DNA from: Streptomyces sp. RPT161
GTDB lineage: Bacteria; Actinomycetota; Actinomycetes; Streptomycetales; Streptomycetaceae
Assembly: GCF_027533845.1 (NCBI RefSeq)
Contig: NZ_JAPZVN010000001.1
Span: forward strand, 310,001-374,000
DNA: 64,000 bases
Direction of reading: 5' to 3'
This document shows, one piece after another, positions 1-6,823 of this stretch. Each line of letters opens with the position of its first letter. Within the stretch, counting starts at the first letter, position 1. The notes under the pieces were generated by a model. The model saw only the letters and a program-made list of their open reading frames with translations, was not told the DNA's origin and ran no database searches. The translations under genes and the position numbers were made by a program.

Positions 1-1286
1 TCGGCTCGCTGAACCCCAACGACCTGGGCGCGGCCTTCCAGCAGCTCGGCCAGATGCTCTCCTTCGAGGGCGGCCCGGTGAACTGGGAGATGGCCAAGGA
101 CATCGCGCGTCAGACGGTCGCCCAGGGCGCCCAGAACGGCACCAAGGACGCCAGTGTGGGCGACAGTGAGCGCGCCGCCGTCGGGGAGGCGCTGCGCCTG
201 GCCGACCTGTGGCTCGACGGCGCGACGTCGCTGCCCTCCGGTTCCGGGGCGTCGGTGGCGTGGAGCCGGGCCGAGTGGGTCGAGGCGACGCTGCCCGCCT
301 GGAAGGAGCTGGTCGACCCGGTCGCCGAGCGCGTGGGCGCGGCCATGGGCGGTGTACTGCCGGAGGAGATGCAGGCCATGGCGGGCCCGCTGCTCGGCAT
401 GATGCGCTCCATGGGCGGCGCGATGTTCGGTACCCAGATCGGGCAGGCGCTCGGCGTGCTGGCGGGTGAGGTCGTCGGTTCCACCGACGTCGGGCTGCCG
501 TTGGGTCCGGCGGGCAAGGCCGCGCTGCTCCCGGTGAACATCGCGGCGTTCGGCTCCGGACTCGGCGTTCCCGAGGAGGAGGTGCGGCTCTACCTCGCCC
601 TGCGCGAGGCGGCGCACCAGCGGCTGTTCGCCCATGTCCCGTGGCTGCGGGCGCACTTGTTCGGCGCTGTCGAGGGCTACGCGCGCGGCATCAAGGTCGA
701 CACGGCCCGCCTGGAGGACGCGGTCGGCCAGCTCGACCCGGCGAACCCGGAGGCGCTTCAGGAGGCGCTCCAGCAGGGCATGTTCCAGCCCGAGGACACT
801 CCTGAGCAGAAGGCCGCGCTGGCCCGGCTGGAGACCGCGCTGGCGCTGGTCGAGGGCTGGGTGGACGCGGTGGTGCACTCCGCCGCCGCGCCGCATCTGC
901 CGTCGGCGGGCGCGCTGCGTGAGACGCTGCGGCGGCGCCGGGCGACCGGTGGCCCGGCCGAGCAGACCTTCGCCACGCTGATCGGTCTCGAACTGCGGCC
1001 GCGGCGGCTGCGGGACGCCTCCCGGCTGTGGGCGTCGCTGACCGACGCGCGCGGCATGGACGGGCGGGACGCGCTGTGGGCGCACCCGGACATGCTGCCG
1101 ACCGCCGAGGACCTCGACGACCCGGACGGCTTCGTGCACCGCGAGGAGGGCCTCGACTTCGACGCGCTGGACAAGATGCTCGGCGAGGCCGCCGAGGGCC
1201 GGGCGAGCGGCGAGGCCAAGCCCGAGGACGGCGAGAAGCCCGAGCACGGCGAGAAGGAAGACGGCAAGGGCGACGGCGACCGGTGA
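1..1286 (+). CDS. zinc-dependent metalloprotease-like protein, DUF2342 (5' partial)
   Basis: The reading frame is open from base 3, so the true start lies left of the window. The first visible residues lead into GQMLSFEGGPVNW, a signature I associate with the DUF2342 family (Rv3195-like, predicted zinc-dependent hydrolase of unknown substrate). The motif REAAHQRLF at nucleotides 601-630 matches the family's putative metal site, a degenerate HExxH. The C-terminal 40 residues are a charged tail rich in Glu, Lys and Gly and probably disordered. The stop overlaps the next gene's GTG start by 4 bases, so the two are probably translated together. The family call is good; the biochemical role is unknown. 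Confidence 0.85.
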   Translation, partial: GSLNPNDLGAAFQQLGQMLSFEGGPVNWEMAKDIARQTVAQGAQNGTKDASVGDSERAAVGEALRLADLWLDGATSLPSGSGASVAWSRAEWVEATLPAWKELVDPVAERVGAAMGGVLPEEMQAMAGPLLGMMRSMGGAMFGTQIGQALGVLAGEVVGSTDVGLPLGPAGKAALLPVNIAAFGSGLGVPEEEVRLYLALREAAHQRLFAHVPWLRAHLFGAVEGYARGIKVDTARLEDAVGQLDPANPEALQEALQQGMFQPEDTPEQKAALARLETALALVEGWVDAVVHSAAAPHLPSAGALRETLRRRRATGGPAEQTFATLIGLELRPRRLRDASRLWASLTDARGMDGRDALWAHPDMLPTAEDLDDPDGFVHREEGLDFDALDKMLGEAAEGRASGEAKPEDGEKPEHGEKEDGKGDGDR

Positions 1287-1816
1287 GTCTGCACGCGGAC
1301 GCGGCACGCGTCCTCAAGGAGTGGGCGCCACCGGTCGCCGCGCCTGATCAGGAGCAGCTGCGCCTGGCCTACCTGGAGCACCTCGCCGGCCACCCGGACG
1401 GAATGTGGAAGTCCTGCGGTGAGGGCCACATCACCGCCAGTGCCCTGGTGGTGGATCCGGCGCACGGCACCGTGCTGCTGACCCTGCACCGGAAGCTGCG
1501 CATGTGGTTGCAGATGGGCGGCCACTGCGAACCGGCCGATCCGGCGCTCGCGGGCGCGGCGTTGCGTGAGGCGACAGAGGAGTCCGGGGTGACCGGGCTC
1601 GCCCTGCTGCCGGGCGGGCCGGTCCGCCTCGACCGCCATCTGACGCCCTGCGCCTGGCACTTGGACGTGCAGTACGCGGCGATCGCCCCGCCCGGCGCGG
1701 TCGAGGCGATCAGCGACGAGTCGCTGGACCTGCGCTGGTTCCGCTACGACGAGGTGCCCTCGGTGGCCGACGAGTCGGTGGTCCGGCTGGTGGCCCGGGT
1801 GCGCGAACTGCTTTAG
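1283..1816 (+). CDS. Nudix hydrolase
   Basis: This encodes a 177-residue Nudix-fold pyrophosphohydrolase of unknown substrate. The Nudix box spans about residues 80-102: GGHCEP followed by REATEESG, so the catalytic REx2EExG core is intact. I chose the GTG at 1283 because it overlaps the upstream stop (GTGA) and gives a normal-length single-domain protein; the frame stays open further upstream, but that part lies inside the previous gene. It probably cleans up a nucleoside diphosphate derivative. The next gene is convergent. Confidence 0.85.
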   Translation: MSLHADAARVLKEWAPPVAAPDQEQLRLAYLEHLAGHPDGMWKSCGEGHITASALVVDPAHGTVLLTLHRKLRMWLQMGGHCEPADPALAGAALREATEESGVTGLALLPGGPVRLDRHLTPCAWHLDVQYAAIAPPGAVEAISDESLDLRWFRYDEVPSVADESVVRLVARVRELL

Positions 1817-1841
1817 TGCAAGCGGCAGTTCCGCTCGGCCG

Positions 1842-2444
1842 CTACTGCGCGTGCTCCTCGTCGCGGGCGGCGGGCAGATGGGGCAGCCGACCGGCCGCGA
1901 CGACACCCTCCAGGTATCCGCGCGCCCGCTCGGTGCGCGGATAGGCATCGAGGAGCTTCCAGAAGCGCGGTCCGTGGCCGGGCACGAGCAGGTGCGCCAG
2001 CTCGTGCAGCAGCACGTAGTCGATGACGTACTCGGGCATGCCCTGTAGCCGGTGCGACAGCCGGATGCTGCCCTCGGCGGGGGTGCACGAGCCCCATCGG
2101 GTGTTCTGGTTGGTCACCCACCGCACGCTGTCGGGCGCGGCGCGGCCCCCGAGGTACTGGGTGGAGAGCCACTCCGCGCGCTCGGCGAGCTCGGCGTCGC
2201 CCAGCATCCGCTTGCTCTCCTGGGCGGCGAGCTTGTCCAGCATCACCGTGACCCAGCGCTGCTCCTCAGCGGCGGACATCCGGGCCGGAATCAGGACGAT
2301 GGTGCGGTTTCCCTCGCGGTAGGCCGAGACCGTTCTACGGCGGCGCGCGCTACGGCGCACCTCCACCGCGCTCGCCCGGACGCCATGGGGCTGACTGCCG
2401 AGGGGTTGGCTACGGGAGACGTGATGGGCGGGGTCGGCGGGCAC
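1842..2444 (-). CDS. YgjP-like (M48-type) metal-dependent hydrolase
   Basis: This 200-residue protein has a zinc-metallopeptidase motif, HELAH at residues 147-151 followed by HGPRFW. It also has the conserved NTRWGSCTP element at 114-122 that typifies the YgjP/DUF45 family. No signal peptide or membrane segment is visible, so it should be cytosolic. The start is a GTG at 2444. The first 35 residues are basic and poorly conserved in character. Physiological substrates of this family are not known. Confidence 0.8.
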   Translation of the reverse strand: MPADPAHHVSRSQPLGSQPHGVRASAVEVRRSARRRRTVSAYREGNRTIVLIPARMSAAEEQRWVTVMLDKLAAQESKRMLGDAELAERAEWLSTQYLGGRAAPDSVRWVTNQNTRWGSCTPAEGSIRLSHRLQGMPEYVIDYVLLHELAHLLVPGHGPRFWKLLDAYPRTERARGYLEGVVAAGRLPHLPAARDEEHAQ

Positions 2445-2534
2445 GGGACGACGGTACCGGCTCGGGCGCGGTGAAGTCCCGTCTCCTCGACAGGTGGCCG
2501 CCGTAGGCGTATCAGACGACTATTCCCCACACCC

Positions 2535-2543
2535 TGTGGATAA
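2535..2543 (-). other. DnaA-box nonamer (TTATCCACA)
   Basis: The nonamer TGTGGATAA on the + strand is the reverse complement of TTATCCACA, a perfect match to the bacterial DnaA box. It lies in the divergent spacer between the YgjP-like gene and the ThiF-like gene. Two other spacers in this window carry further copies. No replication gene is adjacent, so this is not an origin; it could be a titration or regulatory site, or chance. Confidence 0.45.
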
Positions 2544-2612
2544 CTTTCGGCGGGTGTCGGCTCCGGCGGGCAAGATGAGTCCCGAGCGGGTCCGCACCGG
2601 ACCCGCGCCGAA

Positions 2613-2645
2613 CCCCAACTCCCAACAGCGCTAGGGGAGTTGGGG
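2613..2645 (+). other. stem-loop upstream of the ThiF-like gene
   Basis: Perfect 11-base arms (CCCCAACTCCC and GGGAGTTGGGG) flank an 11-base loop, ending 24 bases before the ThiF-like ATG. No T-run follows. It may be a leader structure or a terminator of upstream transcription. Confidence 0.45.
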
Positions 2646-2669
2646 CCTTGGACCACCACGGGGGTAGCC

Positions 2670-3857
2670 ATGTACAGCGTTCACACCGGACATCCCATGC
2701 TCAAGCCCGCCCTGCGCCGCGGCTGGCGGGACCCACAGACCCTCCAGTTCGGCATCGATCCGGCACACGCCGTGGCACTCGGACCGCTGGACGACCCCGC
2801 CGCCCGGTTCCTCGGCCTGCTGGACGGCACCCGCGGCCCCGGTCTGCTGCGCCAAGAGGCGGCGGCGCTGGGGCTCGCCCCGGCCCGCGCGGAGCGACTG
2901 CTCGGCACGCTCGCGGAGGGCGGAGTGCTGGACGACGCCGACAGCGCGGGCCGACTCGGCGCTGTGATGAGGCGCCAGGGCGGTGCGCTGGAGCGGCTGC
3001 GGCCGGATCTGGCGTCCCTGTCGGTGGTGCACCCCGAGCCGGGCGCGGCCGGCGCCCGGCTGGCGGCCCGGCGGGCGGCGCGGGTGAAGGTGTGCGGCGC
3101 CGGACGGGTCGGCGCCTCGGTGGCCGCCGTGCTGTCCGCCGCCGGGGTGGGCCGGGTGAATGTGGCGGACGGCGGCGAGGTCGAGCCGTGGGACGCGGCA
3201 CCCTGCGGGATCCCCGCGGCGGCGGTCGGCGAGCGCCGGGAGGCGGCGGCGCGTGGCGCGGTACGGCGGGCCTCGCCGGATCCGCGCCCGGCGGCCCGAC
3301 CGGCCGGCCCCGAGGCGGCCCTGGCGCTCGCGGTGGTCGCGCCACGGGAGGGCCTGGCGGCCTACGCGCCGGATCCCCGGGACGCCGAGCCGCTGCTGGC
3401 GGCGGGCATCCCGCATCTGTACGCCGGAGTGGTCGAGGGCATGGGGGTGGTGGGACCGCTGGTGCTACCGGGCCGGTCGGCGTGTGCGGGGTGCCTGGAG
3501 CGCGCCGGGGCCGAGGCCGATCCGGCATGGCCGCGGATACTCGCCCAGCTGCGGTCGGGACGGCCGCCCGGGGTGCAGCCCTGTGACGTCGCACTGGCCA
3601 CATTGGTCGCCGGGCTGGCCGCCGCACACGCGCTGGCCCTGGTGGACGGGCGGCTGCCGCCGAGTGTCGGCGGGCGGGCGGAATTCTCGCTGTCCGGACT
3701 GGGGATGCGGACAGTGGATGTGGCGCCCCACCCGGGGTGTGGATGCGGTGCGGTCGACGCATCGGCGGCGCGCGACAATGAGCGGGTGACCACCCCGCGC
3801 CGATCGCGGGCCACACGGGGATACGAAAGAGGGGCGCATGTCGGATCTTCCGCGTAA
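2670..3857 (+). CDS. ThiF/MoeB/E1-like family protein
   Basis: This 395-residue protein has an N-terminal winged-helix-like part (about residues 1-120) and then a Rossmann segment with GAGRVGAS near residue 140, as in the nucleotide-binding loop of E1-like adenylyltransferases. CAGC near residue 275 and CGCG close to the C-terminus could form the zinc site common to ThiF/MoeB proteins. Members activate a protein or peptide C-terminus as an acyl-adenylate, but no partner protein is visible here. The ATG at 2670 is preceded by GGGGTAGCC. The 3' end overlaps the next gene by 20 bases. The adenylation function is inferred; several key residues are not obvious. Confidence 0.65.
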   Translation: MYSVHTGHPMLKPALRRGWRDPQTLQFGIDPAHAVALGPLDDPAARFLGLLDGTRGPGLLRQEAAALGLAPARAERLLGTLAEGGVLDDADSAGRLGAVMRRQGGALERLRPDLASLSVVHPEPGAAGARLAARRAARVKVCGAGRVGASVAAVLSAAGVGRVNVADGGEVEPWDAAPCGIPAAAVGERREAAARGAVRRASPDPRPAARPAGPEAALALAVVAPREGLAAYAPDPRDAEPLLAAGIPHLYAGVVEGMGVVGPLVLPGRSACAGCLERAGAEADPAWPRILAQLRSGRPPGVQPCDVALATLVAGLAAAHALALVDGRLPPSVGGRAEFSLSGLGMRTVDVAPHPGCGCGAVDASAARDNERVTTPRRSRATRGYERGAHVGSSA

Positions 3858-5187
3858 GGCAGTGACCCGGACCGCGAAGCTCGCCGCGCTACCCCTCGGC
3901 TTCGCGGGCCGAGCCACCTTGGGTCTGGGCAAGCGAATCGGGGGGCGACCGGCCGAAGTTGTGGCCAGCGAGCTGCAGCAGCGCACCGCCGAGCAGCTGT
4001 TCAAGACGCTGGGCCAGCTGAAGGGGGGCGCCATGAAGTTCGGTCAGGCGCTGTCCGTCTTCGAGGCCGCGCTTCCGGAGGAGGTCGCGGGGCCCTACCG
4101 GGCGGCGCTGACCAAGCTCCAGGACGCCGCGCCGCCGATGCCCGCCCGTACCGTGCACGATGTGCTGGCCAAGCGGCTGGGCGACGGCTGGCGGGAGATG
4201 TTCGCGGAGTTCGAGGACAAGCCCGCCGCGGCGGCGTCCATCGGCCAGGTGCACCGCGCGGTGTGGCACGACGGCCGTGAGGTCGCGGTCAAGGTGCAGT
4301 ACCCGGGCGCGGGTGAGGCGCTGCTGTCCGATCTGTCGCAACTCGGCCGGGTGGCAAGGCTGTTCGGCCCGCTGATCCCGGGCATGGACATCAAGCCGTT
4401 GATCACCGAGCTGCGCGACCGGGTGTCCGAGGAGCTGGACTACGAGTTGGAGGCGGCGGCCCAGCACGCACACGCCGCCGAGTTCGCCGACGATCCCGAT
4501 GTGGTCGTGCCCGACGTGGTCTACCAGGCGGATCAGGTCCTGATCACCGAGTGGCTGGACGGTGTCCCACTGGCCGAGGTGATCTCCGGTGGCAGCAGGG
4601 AGGAGCGCGACCGGGCCGGACAACTGCTGGCGCGCTTCCTGTTCGCCGGGCCGGCCCGCACCGGGCTGCTGCACGCCGACCCGCATCCGGGCAACTTCCG
4701 GCTGCTGGTCGACGATGGCCCGGCCGACGGCTGGCGGCTGGGCGTGCTGGACTTCGGCACGGTGGACCGGCTCCCGGACGGGCTGCCGCTGCCGATCGGC
4801 GCGTCGCTGCGACTGGCGCTGGAGGACGACGCGGAGTCGGTGCACGCGATGCTGTGCCAGGAGGGGTTCGTCAAGCCGTCGGTCCAGCTCGATCCGGACG
4901 CGGTGCTGGACTATCTGCGGCCGATCATCGAACCGGCCCGGGCGGCGGAGTTCACCTTCGGGCGCGGCTGGATGCGCCACCAGGCGGCCCGGGTCGCCGA
5001 TCCGCGTTCACCCGCCTACCAGTTGGGCAAGCAGTTGAACCTGCCGCCGTCGTATCTGCTCATCCACCGGGTGACGCTGAGCACCATCGGGGTGCTCTGC
5101 CAGTTGGACGCCACGGTACGGCTGCGCGACGAACTGCTCGACTGGCTGCCGGGGTTCGCCGAGGAGGAGGAATCCGAGACGGCGTGA
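3838..5187 (+). CDS. ABC1/UbiB (AarF) family atypical kinase
   Basis: This 449-residue protein shows the family marks in order: KFGQ at 67-70 (the KxGQ motif that occludes the active site), AAASIGQVHRA at about 131-141 (Ala-rich nucleotide loop), VAVKVQYPG near 150, HADPHPGN near 280 (catalytic loop) and LDFGTVD near 304 (metal-binding DFG). Known UbiB-family proteins are ATPase/kinase-like factors linked to lipid or quinone metabolism. A ribosome site (GAAAGAGGGG) precedes the ATG. It ends one base from the end of the convergent small zinc-ribbon gene. Confidence 0.9.
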   Translation: MSDLPRKAVTRTAKLAALPLGFAGRATLGLGKRIGGRPAEVVASELQQRTAEQLFKTLGQLKGGAMKFGQALSVFEAALPEEVAGPYRAALTKLQDAAPPMPARTVHDVLAKRLGDGWREMFAEFEDKPAAAASIGQVHRAVWHDGREVAVKVQYPGAGEALLSDLSQLGRVARLFGPLIPGMDIKPLITELRDRVSEELDYELEAAAQHAHAAEFADDPDVVVPDVVYQADQVLITEWLDGVPLAEVISGGSREERDRAGQLLARFLFAGPARTGLLHADPHPGNFRLLVDDGPADGWRLGVLDFGTVDRLPDGLPLPIGASLRLALEDDAESVHAMLCQEGFVKPSVQLDPDAVLDYLRPIIEPARAAEFTFGRGWMRHQAARVADPRSPAYQLGKQLNLPPSYLLIHRVTLSTIGVLCQLDATVRLRDELLDWLPGFAEEEESETA

Positions 5188-5188
5188 G

Positions 5189-5398
5189 CTACCACCAGGC
5201 GGAGTCGAGGCGCCCCTCGATCCCCCGGATGTTGGCGCGGGCGCACTCGTCGCAGAAGTAGCGGCGGACACCGCCCTCGACGGAGCAGGTCCAGGTGATC
5301 GGCAGGGATTCGGCGGCGGTGCCGCACCGGGCACAGGCCACGGGCTCCGATGGCGCGGAAGCGTCGTCAGAAGCGGGTTGCTGAGTCTTCTGATCCAC
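5189..5398 (-). CDS. small zinc-ribbon protein
   Basis: This 69-residue protein has two CxxC pairs, CARC and CDEC, spaced as a treble-clef or zinc-ribbon motif, and no other domain. The start is a GTG at 5398. It is probably a conserved small actinobacterial protein of unknown function. It is convergent with the ABC1 kinase gene, with only one base between them. Confidence 0.7.
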   Translation of the reverse strand: MDQKTQQPASDDASAPSEPVACARCGTAAESLPITWTCSVEGGVRRYFCDECARANIRGIEGRLDSAWW

Positions 5399-5445
5399 CT
5401 ACCGACGATACCTCCGCCCGCCGGACGGAACGGGGCACAACGCAC

Positions 5446-5479
5446 CGCGGGACCGGTCCGTTGAGGAACCGGTCCCGCG
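5446..5479 (-). terminator. hairpin terminator after the wblC operon
   Basis: Perfect 12-base arms (CGCGGGACCGGT and ACCGGTCCCGCG) with a 10-base loop lie 13 bases past the last gene of the wblC unit on the minus strand. There is no T-run, which is common for streptomycete terminators. Confidence 0.6.
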
Positions 5480-5491
5480 TCACGGCGTGGG

Positions 5492-5803
5492 CTACTGCAT
5501 CACCACGAGGGCGAGCGCCCGCCGGGCCCGCAGCGAGGCGCGCTCGGCGCGCCGCGACAGCCGACGGGCCCGGACCAGCCGACGGGCGACCCGTTCGGAC
5601 TCGGCCTCGTAGAGCCTTTCCTGCACATGTGCCCGGGCCAGGGCTTCTTGGATGAGATGCATCTCATGGGTCCTGTTCTGGCGCGCTTGCGCGCCTGGGA
5701 AACGGGCTGGGGTCTCGGTGGCGGACGTGGTCATCGGGGCCTGCTTCTGAGGGTCGTGCGTCGGGGGGTTGTCGATGGTTCCAAGGGCGGCACGGAGCTT
5801 CAT
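5492..5803 (-). CDS. small basic helical protein coupled to WblC
   Basis: This protein of up to 103 residues ends in an Arg/Ala-rich stretch that looks like one long charged helix. An ATG at 5803 overlaps the wblC stop as ATGA, arguing for translational coupling and for this start. A second ATG at 5734 would give 80 residues (MTTSATETP...). No domain is recognised. Its position directly behind a stress regulator suggests co-expression under translation stress. It could be a nucleic-acid or ribosome-binding accessory, but that is inference from charge only. Confidence 0.7.
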   Translation of the reverse strand: MKLRAALGTIDNPPTHDPQKQAPMTTSATETPARFPGAQARQNRTHEMHLIQEALARAHVQERLYEAESERVARRLVRARRLSRRAERASLRARRALALVVMQ

Positions 5804-6165
5804 GCCATGACCTCGGTCTTGCGCGGACGACCACGCGGCCGCTTGCGCGGCACCACGACGCCCTGCACGAACAGCTCACCGCCCCAGACGCCCCACGGCT
5901 CGCGGCGCATCTTGGCGCCCTCAAGGCATGCCTCACGCACCGGGCAGGTCTGGCACAGCGACTTGGCGTACTCGACGTCGGCCGGGGTCTCGGCGAAGAA
6001 GACCTCCGGGTCGTACGACCGGCACGGGACGGGTACGCCGAGGCGCTCGATCTCGTCGTCGAGCGCGGTGAGGGGCAGCAACGGGGCCTCCGGGGATGCG
6101 GTCTGGATGGGCGGGGGGATCGTTTCGGAAGGCGGTACGGACGGGGCGTGCGGTTCGCGGTGCAC
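5800..6165 (-). CDS. wblC: WhiB-like iron-sulfur regulator WblC/WhiB7
   Basis: This 121-residue WhiB-family transcription factor has four cluster-binding cysteines in WhiB spacing: one in VPCRSYDP, then CQTCPVREAC. They are followed by the GVWGGE turn and a C-terminal RGRPRK AT-hook that is diagnostic of WhiB7/WblC. The family works with the principal sigma factor to activate intrinsic antibiotic-resistance and ribosome-stress genes. The start is a GTG at 6165 with GAGGAAG upstream. The neighbours (ABC1 kinase, UvrD2, mycoredoxin, NudC) match the order I recall around mycobacterial whiB7. The long structured leader fits attenuation control. Confidence 0.9.
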   Translation of the reverse strand: MHREPHAPSVPPSETIPPPIQTASPEAPLLPLTALDDEIERLGVPVPCRSYDPEVFFAETPADVEYAKSLCQTCPVREACLEGAKMRREPWGVWGGELFVQGVVVPRKRPRGRPRKTEVMA

Positions 6166-6269
6166 GGTCGTGTCTTCCTCGTCTGTAGGTCCGGCGGTCG
6201 GCCGGACGTGGTCGGTACCGGGTCGGCTTTTCCGAGGCCCCTTCGCCTGTCTCGCTTGCGCAAACAGAA

Positions 6270-6304
6270 GGGCCGCGGATCCCGGTTTGCGGGTTCCGCG
6301 GCCC
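6270..6304 (-). terminator. leader hairpin upstream of wblC (candidate attenuator)
   Basis: Fifteen-base arms with one mismatch and a 5-base loop are followed on the minus strand by TTCTGTTTG, a classic intrinsic-terminator layout. It lies about 105 bases before the wblC start and 25 bases after the stop of the preceding small gene. It can act as that gene's terminator and as the wblC attenuator. Attenuation by an upstream ORF and a terminator is known for whiB7/wblC; that this hairpin does it here is inference. Confidence 0.65.
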
Positions 6305-6329
6305 TGGAAGGTGCCGACCTGATGCTGGA

Positions 6330-6671
6330 TCAGGCTGGATCTCTCCAGGGTTTGAGCCCACGGAAGGCCCGCATCTTGCGGTGGTGCTGCGTCGCTACGG
6401 TCGTGCTGCCATTGGCCGCGAAGCCGCTGGCAAAGGCGGCGGAGCCGCCGAAGTCGCCATTCGCCTCAAGGAGTCCGGCACCGTTGGCCCACGACGCATA
6501 GGCGTGGGCCTGTGCCGCCGCTGCCGCCGATGCCTGGGTCGGTCGCTCGTTGATGACAGCGAGCAGACCGGTGCCGCGTTCGGCGGTGGCCGGAATGACG
6601 GTGGAGCCGGGCAGGCAGGAGGCGATGGCCGGACGACCGGTCATTTTCACGGTGTTGATGAAGCTGGTCAT
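6330..6671 (-). CDS. hypothetical Ala-rich protein between uvrD2 and wblC
   Basis: This 113-residue protein has an excellent ribosome site (GAGGAGG) before the ATG at 6671, so it is likely expressed. It is rich in Ala, Gly and Ser, contains one cysteine and shows no signal peptide or membrane helix. I do not recognise a family. It sits on the same strand upstream of wblC, with only the leader hairpin between them, so its transcript may form the wblC leader. A possible promoter (TTGCGC, 18 bases, TAGCCT) lies at the end of uvrD2. Confidence 0.6.
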   Translation of the reverse strand: MTSFINTVKMTGRPAIASCLPGSTVIPATAERGTGLLAVINERPTQASAAAAAQAHAYASWANGAGLLEANGDFGGSAAFASGFAANGSTTVATQHHRKMRAFRGLKPWRDPA

Positions 6672-6717
6672 TGGGCTCGCCTCCTCTCGGCGTCTCGTAG
6701 GGCTATGGAACTGGGTC

Positions 6718-6742
6718 GTACGAAGTCGTACTGCTTCAGTAC
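6718..6742. repeat. overlapping inverted repeats upstream of the 113-aa gene
   Basis: Two short palindromes overlap: GTACGA-AG-TCGTAC (6718-6731) and GTACTG-CTT-CAGTAC (6728-6742). They sit about 50-70 bases before the small gene's start, where a regulator could bind. Confidence 0.4.
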
Positions 6743-6823
6743 ATCACGGCCGCCTCGGCCCCTGGAAGGGGCCTCACTGACCGTGCTCCCGCAGGCTATG
6801 AGGATTTCCTCGGCCCGCGCAAA

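Noticed and set aside
758-1948. Long minus-strand frame opposite the DUF2342 and Nudix genes
   Set aside because: Composition is a high-GC shadow of the real genes; no domain and no ribosome site.
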